Source: Nitrobacter sp051535215 (GTDB taxonomy: Bacteria > Pseudomonadota > Alphaproteobacteria > Rhizobiales > Xanthobacteraceae). From it: a DNA stretch of 64,000 nucleotides. Position numbers and translations under genes: made by a program. This document shows positions 16,156 through 25,151 of this stretch, one piece after another. The notes under the pieces were generated by a model. That model made no database searches. It was not told the DNA's origin and saw nothing but the letters and a program-made list of their open reading frames with translations. The stretch spans positions 124,001 through 188,000 of the forward strand of contig NZ_JBPPLY010000002.1 in NCBI RefSeq assembly GCF_051535215.1, written 5' to 3'. Positions within the stretch are counted from its first letter, which is position 1. Every line of letters starts with the position of its first letter.

Positions 16156-17721
16156 TCACTTCATCAACGCGCGAACCTCGTCGCGCAGCGCCTGACGCGA
16201 ACCGTCATGCGAATAGAACATGTGTCCGCCCGGATAGACCACGAGTTTGAGGCGGTCGCGCGAGCCGAAGGTCGGCAGTTGATCGAGGCGTATCTGGGAA
16301 GCGAAATACGGCGTCGCCAGGTCGAACAATCCGTGCGCGACCAGGATCTTGAATTGCGGGTTTGTCGCCAGCAGCTCGCGGATGTCGGATACCGACTCGA
16401 CGGCAGTCCGATGCTTGCCGAAATCCCATTCCCGGTTGACGGTGCGGCTGAGCAGTTCATAGGAGCCGTCCGGTCGCCAGTTCAGCTTGTGCGCATAGAG
16501 CTCGAACGCCGCCGATGTCAGCGCGGCCAGCAGCGGCTCCTCCGAGGGGTCGTTGAAGTCGCTATTAGTCGAGTCCGGATAGGGATCGAAGCCGAGAACC
16601 GATCCGTCATAGCGTCCGGTCACCTTGCCGTTGCGGCGGTCGAAGGCTCGGCGGAATTCGCTGACGTCAAATCGCCCGGCGAGGCGACGGCTCTCTGCCT
16701 GATCGATTCCCGTCAACGTCGCGAAACGATCCGCAAGTCTCCGTGTCGCCGCCGCGTCGGCCTGCCCTTTGATGAGGTCGCTGAGAAACTCGCCTCGCGC
16801 ATAGGCTTCGACGTCGCCCATGTCGGCGCGGGTCAACCCTCCGCGCTTTTCGTTTTCCCGCGCGACCGCAGCCATGCTCGGAAGACTCGCCACGAATCGG
16901 GTCAGCCCGGCGCCCAGCACGTCGCCGAAGTCGAGCGCCGGCGAGATCAGAATCAGCCCGTTGACGGCGACGCCTTGTCGCGTCTGTAGGTTGCGGACGA
17001 TCTTCGGCCCGCGAATGCCGCCATAGCTTTCGCCGGTGATGAATTTCGGCGATTGCATCCGATCGGCTTTTTCCAGCCAGCGCCGGATCACCAGCGCGAT
17101 CGAGGCCACATCGCCGTCTACCGTCAGGAAGCGCTTCCGCGCCTCGTCTCCGCTTGCGACCATGCGGCTGTAGCCGGTGCCGAGCGGGTCGATGAAGACG
17201 AGGTCGGTGAAATCGAGCCAGGTTTCCGCGTTCGGTTCGAGCGCGAGGGGGGCGGCGGAACCGGCGATCGCGCGGTCCATCGCGATGCGCCAGGGACCGT
17301 TGCTGCCGAACTGCAGCCACGCCGAGGACGCGCCGGGACCGCCATTGAACACGAAGGTCACCGGCCGGCTGCGGGGATCGGCGCCGTCGAGTTGATAGGC
17401 GGTGATGGCGATGTCCGCTTGCGGTTCGCCCTTATCGTCGAAAATGCGTATCGCGCCGGCGCTTGCGGTGAAGGCCAGCGTGCGGCCGGGCAGCGCAAGT
17501 TTATGCCTGGTGGTGGAGGACGGCGGCAAACGATGATCGTTCGCTGTAGCGGCTGTTCCGCTGTGCGCGGAGCTGCCGTTGGCCTTCGAGGCGGACAGCT
17601 TCGCCTCCGCCTGATGCTGGGTCGTGACGGACGCCGCATCGTCGGCGCGGGCGGTGGAGGTGAGCAGCAACGCCAGCAGCATCGCCGTGGCGCGGGTATG
17701 GCGGAACATCCGACGGGGCAT
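16156..17721 (-). CDS. Secreted serine carboxypeptidase (peptidase S10 family)
   Basis: This 521-residue protein has an N-terminal signal peptide (ATAMLLALLLTSTARA). The S10 alpha/beta-hydrolase core follows, with an oxyanion segment FNGGPGASSAWLQFG, the nucleophile elbow ITGESYGGIRGPKI, the acid in VAHGLFDLATPY and the histidine in YPGGHMFYSH, so the Ser-Asp-His triad looks intact. A low-complexity stretch rich in Ala and Ser (residues 30-65) precedes the catalytic domain. It is probably periplasmic and trims C-terminal residues from peptides. It is monocistronic, converging with the small membrane-protein gene. Confidence 0.88.
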   Translation of the reverse strand: MPRRMFRHTRATAMLLALLLTSTARADDAASVTTQHQAEAKLSASKANGSSAHSGTAATANDHRLPPSSTTRHKLALPGRTLAFTASAGAIRIFDDKGEPQADIAITAYQLDGADPRSRPVTFVFNGGPGASSAWLQFGSNGPWRIAMDRAIAGSAAPLALEPNAETWLDFTDLVFIDPLGTGYSRMVASGDEARKRFLTVDGDVASIALVIRRWLEKADRMQSPKFITGESYGGIRGPKIVRNLQTRQGVAVNGLILISPALDFGDVLGAGLTRFVASLPSMAAVARENEKRGGLTRADMGDVEAYARGEFLSDLIKGQADAAATRRLADRFATLTGIDQAESRRLAGRFDVSEFRRAFDRRNGKVTGRYDGSVLGFDPYPDSTNSDFNDPSEEPLLAALTSAAFELYAHKLNWRPDGSYELLSRTVNREWDFGKHRTAVESVSDIRELLATNPQFKILVAHGLFDLATPYFASQIRLDQLPTFGSRDRLKLVVYPGGHMFYSHDGSRQALRDEVRALMK

Positions 17722-18125
17722 TTAGCTGCTACTCCTGCGTCTCGCCGTTTTGGGCGGCAAACCTCGGACCAAGCCTTGCCTGAAACTATGGCAGGCGCTG
17801 GACCCGGCGCAAACGGCCCGGCCCGCGTTTGGATTTTCCGGCCGAATCAATGGCTTGGAGAGATCGGGCGGGCTATTCCGGCTTGCGTGGATCGCAGCCA
17901 TCCTTTATCCGGTGGATGCTTGGCATGCTGGCGGTCCGTATTGCGTCTGTCGTGTTCGGCTAGCTTAGGTGGTCTGGAAGTTCGGTTTCGCCGGGACGCG
18001 TTTCAGGCGAACCTCCGAACCGCCCTGTACTACGATCATGAGTTGCCGGTGCCCTTCGAATCCAACGTTTGCCGCGGAGGGCGCGGTATAAACGCGTCTC
18101 AGCTTTGCAAGGAATTTCCGCGAAA
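17722..18125. other. Intergenic, 404 bp, nothing recognised
   Basis: This is the divergent gap between the S10 peptidase and purA. It must hold both promoters. No clear hairpin, RNA motif or plausible small gene was seen; frames across it have no recognisable protein content. Confidence 0.5.
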
Positions 18126-19418
18126 ATGACCAACGTTGTCGTCGTCGGTGCCCAATGGGGCGACGAGGGAAAGGGCAAGATCGTCGACTGGCTGTCGGAG
18201 CAGGCGGATATCGTCGTTCGCTTCCAGGGCGGCCACAATGCCGGTCATACGCTCGTTATCGACGGCAACACCTACAAGCTGGCGCTGCTGCCCTCGGGCG
18301 TCGTGCGCTCGTCGAAGCTGTCGATCATCGGCAACGGCGTGGTGTTCGATCCGCAGGCCTTCGTTGACGAGGTCGAGAAGCTGAAAGGGCAGGGCGTCGA
18401 TGTCGGTCCGCACAATCTTCGCGTCGCCGAAAACGTCACGCTGATTCTGCCGCTGCACCGCGAGCTGGACTCCTTGCGCGAGAACGCCAGCGCCGCGACG
18501 GCGATCGGCACCACCCAGCGCGGCATCGGTCCGGCCTATGAGGACAAGGTCGGCCGTCGCGCCGTTCGCCTGATGGACCTCGCCGACCCCCAGACGCTGC
18601 CGCACAAGATCGAGCGGCTGCTCACTCATCACAACGCGCTGCGCCGTGGCCACGGCATCGCGGAAGTGGATAGCGGGGTGCTGCTCAAGAATCTCGCCGC
18701 AATTGCGCCGCGTGTGCTGCCCTATGCTGACAGTGTGTGGAATCTGCTCGATCACAAGCGCCGCGAGGGCAAGCGTATCCTGTTCGAAGGCGCGCAAGGC
18801 GCCTTGCTGGACGTCGATCACGGCACCTATCCTTACGTCACGTCCTCCAATACCGTCGCGGCTCAGGCTGCCACCGGCACCGGAATGGGACCCAGTGCGC
18901 TCGGCTATGTGCTGGGCATTTGCAAAGCCTACACCACACGCGTCGGCCAGGGGCCGTTCCCGACCGAACTCACCGACGAGATCGGGGAACTCATCGGTCA
19001 GCGTGGCAAGGAATTCGGCGTCAACACCGGACGCAAGCGGCGCTGCGGGTGGTTCGACGCCATGCTGGTCCGGCAGACCGTTCGTACCAGCGGTATCCAC
19101 GGTCTGGCTCTGACGAAGCTCGACATCCTCGATGGCTTCGACACCATCAAGGTTTGCACCGGCTACAGGCTCGACGGCAAGGAGATGGACCATCTGCCGG
19201 CGGGAGAGGGGGCGCAGGCTCGGATCGAGCCGGTCTACGAGACGATCGAGGGCTGGAAGGAGCCGACCGCCAACGCCCGGTCGTGGGCCGATCTGCCGGC
19301 CCAGGCCATAAAATATGTTCGCCGGATCGAGGAACTGGTTGGTTGCCCTGTGGCTCTGCTGTCCACCAGCCCCGAACGCGAGGATACCATTCTGGTGCAG
19401 AACCCGTTCGAGGCTTGA
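18126..19418 (+). CDS. purA: Adenylosuccinate synthetase
   Basis: A cytoplasmic GTP-dependent enzyme joining IMP and aspartate, the first committed step to AMP. It has 430 residues from ATG 18126. The P-loop GAQWGDEGKGK is at 8-18, with Asp13 catalytic, and QGGHNAGHTLV carries the catalytic histidine near residue 41. TTQRGIGPAYEDKVGR binds IMP and the C-terminal STSPERED binds GTP. An in-frame extension to 18069 would add 19 residues unlike the family and was not used. Confidence 0.97.
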   Translation: MTNVVVVGAQWGDEGKGKIVDWLSEQADIVVRFQGGHNAGHTLVIDGNTYKLALLPSGVVRSSKLSIIGNGVVFDPQAFVDEVEKLKGQGVDVGPHNLRVAENVTLILPLHRELDSLRENASAATAIGTTQRGIGPAYEDKVGRRAVRLMDLADPQTLPHKIERLLTHHNALRRGHGIAEVDSGVLLKNLAAIAPRVLPYADSVWNLLDHKRREGKRILFEGAQGALLDVDHGTYPYVTSSNTVAAQAATGTGMGPSALGYVLGICKAYTTRVGQGPFPTELTDEIGELIGQRGKEFGVNTGRKRRCGWFDAMLVRQTVRTSGIHGLALTKLDILDGFDTIKVCTGYRLDGKEMDHLPAGEGAQARIEPVYETIEGWKEPTANARSWADLPAQAIKYVRRIEELVGCPVALLSTSPEREDTILVQNPFEA

Positions 19419-19452
19419 CAAGATGATGTTACGGGAATGCGTTCAAGGCTGG

Positions 19453-19550
19453 AGCGTAATCCGAAAATGGAAGCCGTTTTCGGATAAGATCGTGCTCAAC
19501 CAGAAGAATAGACTAGAGTCTGGTTCAACGCAGTCGAATCAGACTCTTAT
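19453..19550. repeat. Conserved rhizobial intergenic repeat
   Basis: The stretch AGCGTAATCCGAAAATGG, then GCCGTTTTCGG, then AAGATCGTGCTCAA resembles a repeat found many times between genes in Bradyrhizobium-group genomes. It is followed by a hairpin, AGAGTCTGGTTC (19515-19526) with GAATCAGACTCT (19536-19547). The unit fills most of the gap between purA and the next gene and may act as a transcript 3' end. Confidence 0.6.
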
Positions 19551-19570
19551 AGTCTTGGCATTGAAGAGAT

Positions 19571-21094
19571 ATGGCTGATTATTACCCGCTCATCGCGCGC
19601 GCCATCGCCGGTCTGGACGTCAGTGCGCCCGGCGAGCAAAGGCGTGCGCTCTATGAGCGGGCGCGGACGGCGCTGATCGCGCAGCTCCGCAGCGTCGAAC
19701 CGCCATTGAGCGAATCCGAGATCACCCGCGAGCGGCTGTCGCTGGAGGAGGCCGTGCGCAAGGTCGAGTCCGAGGCCGCCCAGCGCGCCCGCGAAGCCTC
19801 GCGCGCCGGCGGTTCGCGTGCGGGCGATGCTTTCCGCGCCTCGACCCGTGCGGCGATGAAGTCGCAGGACGCGGCCGCGCCGCCGCATGTCCGCCCGCGC
19901 GCCAACATAACGCCTCAACCGCGCAACCCGCGTGCAGATCAGCCCGCCGATCCACCGTCGTGGCGGCCACCTGCGCCGCCCGGTCCGATGCCGGATTCGC
20001 CGCCGCCGACCCGGGAGCGGCAGGGCCAGCCGCGCCGCAATCCGGAGTCCGATCGTTTGCCGCCTCCGGTGCCGGGTTTCCGCGATGTCACCGCGGATGC
20101 CGACGATCTCGGCCGTGCCGCTGCCCAGGCCAACCGCTCGGCCCGCCGCACCTACGCCAACGTGCCCTCGCCCTCACCCGAATTCGATCGGCTGGAGCCG
20201 AGCCTCGAGAGTCGGGGGGGCTTCGAGGGGGCATATCCTTACGATGAAGCGGCTGGCGTCTCTGACGACCAACCGCCGCCGCTGCCGCGTTCTTGGCCGC
20301 AACCGGGCCGCGACAAGCCGAAGCGCTTGTTAGGTGACGGCTTTCCGTTCAAGAGCGCGATCGCCGTCGGCCTCGTTCTGATCCTTGCCGGCGCTGGCAT
20401 CGTATGGGGTCCAAAGGCGGTCTCGGTGATGCGCGGACTGTTCGGTTCGTCGACGGACCAGACTGCCGAGACACCAAAGCCGGCGACACCGGGGCCAAAG
20501 CCGAAGATCACCGATCGGGTCGGCCAGCCACCGTCCTCCGAGACGGTGGCGCCGGTGGCGCAGCGCGTCGTGCTGTATGACGAGGATCCGTCCGATCCCA
20601 AGGGCAAGCAGTATGTCGGGTCGGTGGTATGGCGCACCGAAGAAGTGAAGGGCGCAACCGGCAAGACGCCGGAGATCGCTGTGCGCGCCGATATCGATAT
20701 CCCCGAACGCAAGTTCAAGATGACGATGTCGTTCCGCCGTAATACCGATACCTCGCTGCCGGCGAGTCATACGGCGGAGCTGACATTCGTGCTGCCGCAG
20801 GATTTTGACGGCGGCGGCGTCGCCAACGTGCCCGGCATTCTGATGAAGTCCAACGAGCAGGCGCGCGGTACGCCCCTCGCAGGACTCGCCGTCAAGGTCA
20901 CCGACGGTTTCTTCCTGGTCGGACTGTCCAATGTCGAGGCTGACCGCGCACGCAACCTCCAGCTCCTGAAAGAGCGTTCCTGGTTCGACGTGCCGCTGGT
21001 TTATACCAATCAGCGCCGCGCCATCATCGCCATCGAGAAGGGTGCTCCGGGCGAGCGCGCTTTCAACGAGGCGTTCACCGCGTGGGGCGAATAG
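19571..21094 (+). CDS. Proline-rich single-pass membrane protein, unknown function
   Basis: A 507-residue protein in three parts. Residues 1-85 are helical and charged (YPLIARAIAGLD, LSLEEAVRKVESEAAQRARE). Residues 85-255 are disordered and rich in Pro and Arg. One transmembrane helix (about 258-277, SAIAVGLVLILAGAGIVW) leads to a C-terminal domain of about 190 residues with VVLYDEDPSDPKGKQYVGSV and repeated beta-strand patterns, probably periplasmic. The layout suggests an envelope anchoring role. No known domain was recognised. Confidence 0.8.
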   Translation: MADYYPLIARAIAGLDVSAPGEQRRALYERARTALIAQLRSVEPPLSESEITRERLSLEEAVRKVESEAAQRAREASRAGGSRAGDAFRASTRAAMKSQDAAAPPHVRPRANITPQPRNPRADQPADPPSWRPPAPPGPMPDSPPPTRERQGQPRRNPESDRLPPPVPGFRDVTADADDLGRAAAQANRSARRTYANVPSPSPEFDRLEPSLESRGGFEGAYPYDEAAGVSDDQPPPLPRSWPQPGRDKPKRLLGDGFPFKSAIAVGLVLILAGAGIVWGPKAVSVMRGLFGSSTDQTAETPKPATPGPKPKITDRVGQPPSSETVAPVAQRVVLYDEDPSDPKGKQYVGSVVWRTEEVKGATGKTPEIAVRADIDIPERKFKMTMSFRRNTDTSLPASHTAELTFVLPQDFDGGGVANVPGILMKSNEQARGTPLAGLAVKVTDGFFLVGLSNVEADRARNLQLLKERSWFDVPLVYTNQRRAIIAIEKGAPGERAFNEAFTAWGE

Positions 21095-21176
21095 CCTTCA
21101 ACGCGTAAGGACATCTTGCATAGCGCCGCTTTGCCCGAAGTCCCGGGCGATGAGCCTCGCAGCACATGATGTCGGT

Positions 21177-21395
21177 TCAGGCGGGGCTGTCCTCGCCTGC
21201 ACGCACGGCCACATTCATCAGATGATGCGCGTCGGTGATGCCGTCGGCAGCATTGCGCACCAATGTCTCCGCCATTCTGGCTTTGGTTGCCGGCGTGCGA
21301 TGCTCCGGTCCGATCTGCTCGACCGCCATGTCGAGCAGTTCACGCAGATGCGCAACATATTCGGCGTCGAATTTCTGCGGCGGAACCTGGCTCAT
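21177..21395 (-). CDS. Small conserved hypothetical protein
   Basis: 72 residues from ATG 21395, which has GGGAGCG a few bases upstream. The composition is soluble and helical (FDAEYVAHLRELLDMAVEQIG, ATKARMAETLVRNAADGITDAHHLMNVAVRAG). It has no signal or membrane segment. The longer frame to 21566 adds residues with poor coding character. It converges with the proline-rich membrane-protein gene. Function unknown. Confidence 0.65.
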   Translation of the reverse strand: MSQVPPQKFDAEYVAHLRELLDMAVEQIGPEHRTPATKARMAETLVRNAADGITDAHHLMNVAVRAGEDSPA

Positions 21396-21643
21396 GCGAT
21401 GCGCTCCCTCATTCGCGAATGGAAATGGTGGCTTCGCAATAGGGCAGGTTTGAGTCTTGGAAAGGGAGATGTCGAGGCGGAAAAGTGAAGGGTTTTTCCT
21501 GATCGCTGCGAACGCGAATCCGCCCGATCTCCCACCGACGAGGCGGCGAGTCGCAAGGTTTTGCATGGGCGTGGCAAAAAAAGCGGCGGGCTATCGACCC
21601 GCCGCCATGCGCACGTCCCACACAACGATTGTGTGAAAAACCC

Positions 21644-21892
21644 TTAGCGCCCGTTGCCGCGGCAACGGCCGCCAGGGCCGATATGATAACCGCGCGGACA
21701 AGCATGCGCCGCCGGGTGAGCCCAGTTGCGGCGGCAGCCTCCATAGGGACCGCGGTGCCATCCGCCGCCGCATCCGCCGGCGACTTCGATGATATCGGCA
21801 TTCGGCGCGGACGCAGGTGGGGCGAGCGGCATGGCGCCGGCGGGTCCGATGAACAGGCCTGCGAGAAACGCAGCGGCAACGAGTGTCTTCAT
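21644..21892 (-). CDS. Small secreted GCG_CRPN-type glycine/cysteine protein
   Basis: An 82-residue protein with a signal peptide (MKTLVAAAFLAGLFIGPAGA) and a mature part that carries GCGGGWHRGPYGGCRRN, close to the GCG...CRPN motif of a family of short exported proteins in Rhizobiales. A second similar motif follows (CPRGYHIGPGGRCRGN). Paired cysteines suggest disulfides in the periplasm or outside. It lies 26 bp downstream of another small exported protein on the same strand, so the two may be co-transcribed. Confidence 0.75.
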   Translation of the reverse strand: MKTLVAAAFLAGLFIGPAGAMPLAPPASAPNADIIEVAGGCGGGWHRGPYGGCRRNWAHPAAHACPRGYHIGPGGRCRGNGR

Positions 21893-21918
21893 CTGTGGTC
21901 TCCTTGAGTGATGAACGG

Positions 21919-22161
21919 TTAGCGGCCGCCGGCGAAGGCGATGCCTGCCTGCACCTCGCCGATGGCTTGATCGATCAGCGCGAGCGCGCGTTCGCGATGG
22001 CCACCTTTGTTCGGCGTCGCGGAGGCGAGTTCGGCGCGCGCGGAGCGCAGCTTTCCAATGGTCGCGGTCATGTGTGGCTGGGCGGCGAGGGCGTAGCCGA
22101 TGCCCGCGCTTGTGGCGATGACCGCGCCGGCTAGAGCCGCGCGCGGGAAGGACATTTTCAT
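21919..22161 (-). CDS. Small exported hypothetical protein
   Basis: 80 residues from ATG 22161, preceded by GAGGAGACC. The N-terminus MKMSFPRAALAGAVIATSAGIGYALA is a signal peptide or anchor. The mature part (MTATIGKLRSARAELASATPNKGGHRERALALIDQ) is a short helical hairpin. This pattern recurs in small periplasmic proteins of the group. It is upstream partner of the GCG_CRPN-type gene. Function unknown. Confidence 0.65.
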   Translation of the reverse strand: MKMSFPRAALAGAVIATSAGIGYALAAQPHMTATIGKLRSARAELASATPNKGGHRERALALIDQAIGEVQAGIAFAGGR

Positions 22162-22477
22162 GCTGGGGGTCTCCTCGTCACAAGTAATCAGTGGCCGATG
22201 GGTCTTTTGCGCTGCCACATCGTTGCTGGCATTGCCGTCGAATCACCCCCACCCCACCGCGACTATCGATAGGACAGCAGTCAGCCCGCAGTCTTGGACC
22301 GGGGGGCGCTCGATTTGGACTGGGGGGCGCAGTTATCGCCAGCCGGGTTTTCAGCCGGCGTTCATATTGCCGCGGGCAACCTGTCGCCGGCGTTGCGGCG
22401 CGTGGTTGTCCGGATATGGCCGGACTGTCGTTTGGAGTCTGTCCTCACCCTCGTCGATTCGGATTTTTGGGCGCGCC

Positions 22478-23437
22478 ATGTCCGTCATCAAGAAGGCCCT
22501 CTCGACCGATATGCTGCCCGAGGGTCTCGACGACCGGCAGCGTTATCTGTCGTTCGCTGAAATGTTCGAGCGCTTCTCCAATACAGGCGAGCTCGATCCT
22601 GCCGAGGATGTGCCGTTTCGCGCGGCGATGAATTCCATCACCATCGGCACGACTTTGCTGGGCCGCTGTGAAGGCACGTTCCGGACGGTCCGCCGCAGCA
22701 AGCGGCTGGTCCGCATCACCAACGACGACCGTTATTGCCTCGCGCGCCATGCCGGCTTCACCACGGCGCAATTGGTCCATCGCGGCCGCGAATTTTCACT
22801 GCGGCCCGGCAGCCTCGTGCTGCTGCGGCTCGACGAGCCCTTCCACACTGCCGATGGTGCCGACCACAAGAAATTCACCAACGTCCATCTGCCTGCCGGG
22901 CTGCGCGCCAGAATCCGCGGTCTCGACGATCTTGTCGGCCGCGAACTGGCGCCAGGCGGAACGTTGTCGCTCGCCATGGATTACAGCGATCTGCTGCTGG
23001 AGCATCCCGGCGCGGTCGGTGAAGCCGGCATGACGATCGCAAACCATCTGGTTGATCTCGTGACGCTGGGTCTCGGCGCGCGGAACGATGCACAGGATGC
23101 GGCGCGGCGCGGCGGGCTGCGCGCGATACGGTTGCGTGCAGTGACGATGATACTGGAGAAGCGGTTCGCGGAGCCCGGCTTCTCAGCCCGCAGGCTCGCG
23201 GCTGCAGCCGGCCTCTCGGAGCGCTATGTCAACGAGCTGTTGTACGAAGATGGCGCCAGTTTCAGCGTGCGGCTCAACGAACTGCGGCTGCGCAAGGCGG
23301 CGGATCTCCTCATCCAGGGCGACCGGCGCATTAGCGATATCGCTTTCGATTGCGGCTTCAACGATCTGTCCTATTTCAATCGCTGCTTTCGCCGCCGCTT
23401 CGGTCTCACGCCGAGCGCCGCTAGGGGACCTTCGTGA
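22478..23437 (+). CDS. AraC-family transcriptional regulator
   Basis: A 319-residue regulator from ATG 22478. The N-terminal two thirds resemble the AraC-binding-like sensor (LLGRCEGTFRTVRRSKRLVRI, RPGSLVLLRLDEPFHTADG). The C-terminal 100 residues hold the double helix-turn-helix: FSARRLAAAAGLSERYVNELL for the first, then ISDIAFDCGFNDLSYFNRCFRRRFGLTPS, the AraC signature, for the second. The much longer open frame beginning at 22100 has unlikely composition. The likely target is a neighbouring gene but none is obvious. Confidence 0.85.
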   Translation: MSVIKKALSTDMLPEGLDDRQRYLSFAEMFERFSNTGELDPAEDVPFRAAMNSITIGTTLLGRCEGTFRTVRRSKRLVRITNDDRYCLARHAGFTTAQLVHRGREFSLRPGSLVLLRLDEPFHTADGADHKKFTNVHLPAGLRARIRGLDDLVGRELAPGGTLSLAMDYSDLLLEHPGAVGEAGMTIANHLVDLVTLGLGARNDAQDAARRGGLRAIRLRAVTMILEKRFAEPGFSARRLAAAAGLSERYVNELLYEDGASFSVRLNELRLRKAADLLIQGDRRISDIAFDCGFNDLSYFNRCFRRRFGLTPSAARGPS

Positions 23438-23503
23438 TGGAACTCGAGCAGCGACGGCGTGCCGCAGCTTGCGAAAGTCGACGAACGGACCCATGTGAAC
23501 GCC

Positions 23504-24079
23504 ATGAAAGCGAAAACCACGGACTCCATGCCGAACGACGATCCATTTTCTTCGGGCAGCCGCTCCCGCGGATCTTCATCGCGCGCGAAGGTTATCGATC
23601 AGGACGGTCGGGAGATTCCTCAGGGTCCGTTCAGATCCAATGGTTCTGGTTTTGACGCGAGTGCATTCCGGACCTTTCAGCAAGGTCAAGGTTCGTTCGT
23701 GTCCGGCTTCGATTTCAGCGCGGCACTCCGGCCGCTCACCCGCGAGCAGCGGCTGGCGCGACTGGACGCGATCGCGAAACTTCTCGACGTAGCCTTTATT
23801 GTACCGGGAACGAACATCCGGTACGGCATCGACGGTCTGATCGGATTGGTTCCGATCGTCGGCGATATCGTCACCACCGCGATCTCGCTCTGGCTCGTGC
23901 GCGAAGCGCGGGCGCTGGGCGCACCCTGGCATATCACGGCGCGGATGCTCGGCAATGTCGCCGTTGACGGCGTGGTCGGTCTGGTGCCTGTCGCGGGCGA
24001 TGCCTTCGACGTGATGTTTCGCGCCAACATGCGCAACGTGCGGATGCTCAAACGCTGGCTTGACCGGCAGCCGCGTTAG
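23504..24079 (+). CDS. DUF4112 family membrane protein
   Basis: 191 residues from ATG 23504. After a polar N-terminus rich in Ser and Gly, residues 90-185 match the DUF4112 pattern: RLDAIAKLLDVAFIVPGTNIRYGIDGLIGLVPIVGDIVT and the mirrored VDGVVGLVPVAGDAFDVMFRANMRN, two half-repeats with GLVP.(V/A)GD. These glycine-rich segments are membrane-associated. Function of the family is unknown. ATG 23528 is an alternative start. Confidence 0.8.
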   Translation: MKAKTTDSMPNDDPFSSGSRSRGSSSRAKVIDQDGREIPQGPFRSNGSGFDASAFRTFQQGQGSFVSGFDFSAALRPLTREQRLARLDAIAKLLDVAFIVPGTNIRYGIDGLIGLVPIVGDIVTTAISLWLVREARALGAPWHITARMLGNVAVDGVVGLVPVAGDAFDVMFRANMRNVRMLKRWLDRQPR

Positions 24080-24118
24080 AACATCACCGATGTCGTTGAA
24101 TTCGGAGCCGCGAAATTG

Positions 24119-24406
24119 TCAGGCGGCGTCTTTCGACGCGCCGGCCTCAGCAGAGACTGTCTGTGGTTTGCGGCGGGGCAGCGGAAAATCGCGGCTCTCA
24201 TAGAGCGAGCGGATGCCGTTCTGGTCGAAGCGGGCTTCGTCGACCTGAAGATACGCGCCGTTCAGCGAGTCAACCGGCAGTTCCTCGATCGCGAAACGCA
24301 CCGCGTCGGCTGCGGTGTCAAAACGGCGATAGGCGAAGCCGGCCCGCTTTTTCTTGCGGATCGCAGCCGGGAACAGTTCGGCGGATTTCTTGAAGCTGAA
24401 TGCCAT
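24119..24406 (-). CDS. Conserved hypothetical protein
   Basis: A 95-residue soluble basic protein. The N-terminus is MAFSFKKSAELFPAAIRKKKRAG, followed by a small alpha/beta segment (YRRFDTAADAVRFAIEELPVDSLNGAYLQVDEARFDQNGIRSLYES) and a disordered tail. The pattern is coherent and the frame has good codon use. It converges with the DUF4112 gene. No function can be assigned. Confidence 0.65.
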   Translation of the reverse strand: MAFSFKKSAELFPAAIRKKKRAGFAYRRFDTAADAVRFAIEELPVDSLNGAYLQVDEARFDQNGIRSLYESRDFPLPRRKPQTVSAEAGASKDAA

Positions 24407-24723
24407 GGCGGAACCTCAACAGATAGCGCTTTTGGAGAATGAACCTGCTGAAAGCGAAGCCCATCGGCGATCGCTTGGCATGCAGCATGTTCGTGATGCT
24501 CCTTTTATATAGGGTAGGAGGCGGAAATTGCGACCTTCCGGAGCCGGAATCGTGAAATTCGGCGCGAAGATCGAAGTTCCATAAATAAGTTATTGATTTC
24601 AATACCATGGCTGGGCTGGCAGGCGTTTCCGCGCGTTCCGGGATAACGGAAGGGAGTAGGTCCTCCCCGCGGAACCTGGCCCGAAGACCCAAAAACGAAT
24701 TCAGAGAGAGAAAGAGCGCGCTG
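24407..24723. other. Intergenic, 317 bp, nothing recognised
   Basis: This lies between the conserved hypothetical gene and msrB. The part at 24500-24600 is more AT-rich (GTTCCATAAATAAGTTATTG) and may hold the promoter for the hypothetical gene, which starts at 24406 on the minus strand. No RNA motif or small ORF of quality was seen. Confidence 0.45.
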
Positions 24724-25131
24724 TTATTTTGGCTCGAGTTTCAAGGCCGCCGAATTGATACAGTAACGCAGACCGGTCGGGCCCGGACCGTCGTTGAAGA
24801 CATGGCCGAGATGGCCGCTGCACCTGGAGCACAGGACCTCGGTGCGGATCATCCCGTGGCTGGTGTCGCGCTCCTCATCGATGTGGTTCTCGACCGCGGG
24901 CGTGGTGAAACTTGGCCAGCCGCAGCCCGAATCGAACTTGGCATCGGATTCGAACAGTGTTTGACCGCAGCCGGCGCAGACATAAGTGCCTTCGCGGCGC
25001 TCGTGCTCGTATTCGCCAGAGAAGGGTTGTTCGGTCGCTTTCTCACGGAGCACGGCGTATTGCATCGGCGTCAGTTCCTTGCGCCATTCGCTGTCGCTCT
25101 TCGTGACCTTCGCCGTCTTGCTGTCTGGCAT
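24724..25131 (-). CDS. msrB: Peptide methionine-(R)-sulfoxide reductase
   Basis: A 135-residue enzyme that reduces the R epimer of methionine sulfoxide in proteins. Two zinc CxxC pairs are present (CAGC and CSRC), with FDSGCGWPSF in between, and the catalytic cysteine is in GLRYCINSAAL. It has no signal peptide, so it is cytoplasmic, unlike its partner msrA 20 bp upstream on the same strand, which is exported. Confidence 0.94.
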   Translation of the reverse strand: MPDSKTAKVTKSDSEWRKELTPMQYAVLREKATEQPFSGEYEHERREGTYVCAGCGQTLFESDAKFDSGCGWPSFTTPAVENHIDEERDTSHGMIRTEVLCSRCSGHLGHVFNDGPGPTGLRYCINSAALKLEPK

Positions 25132-25151
25132 GGTTCTTTTGCCTCCTGCGA

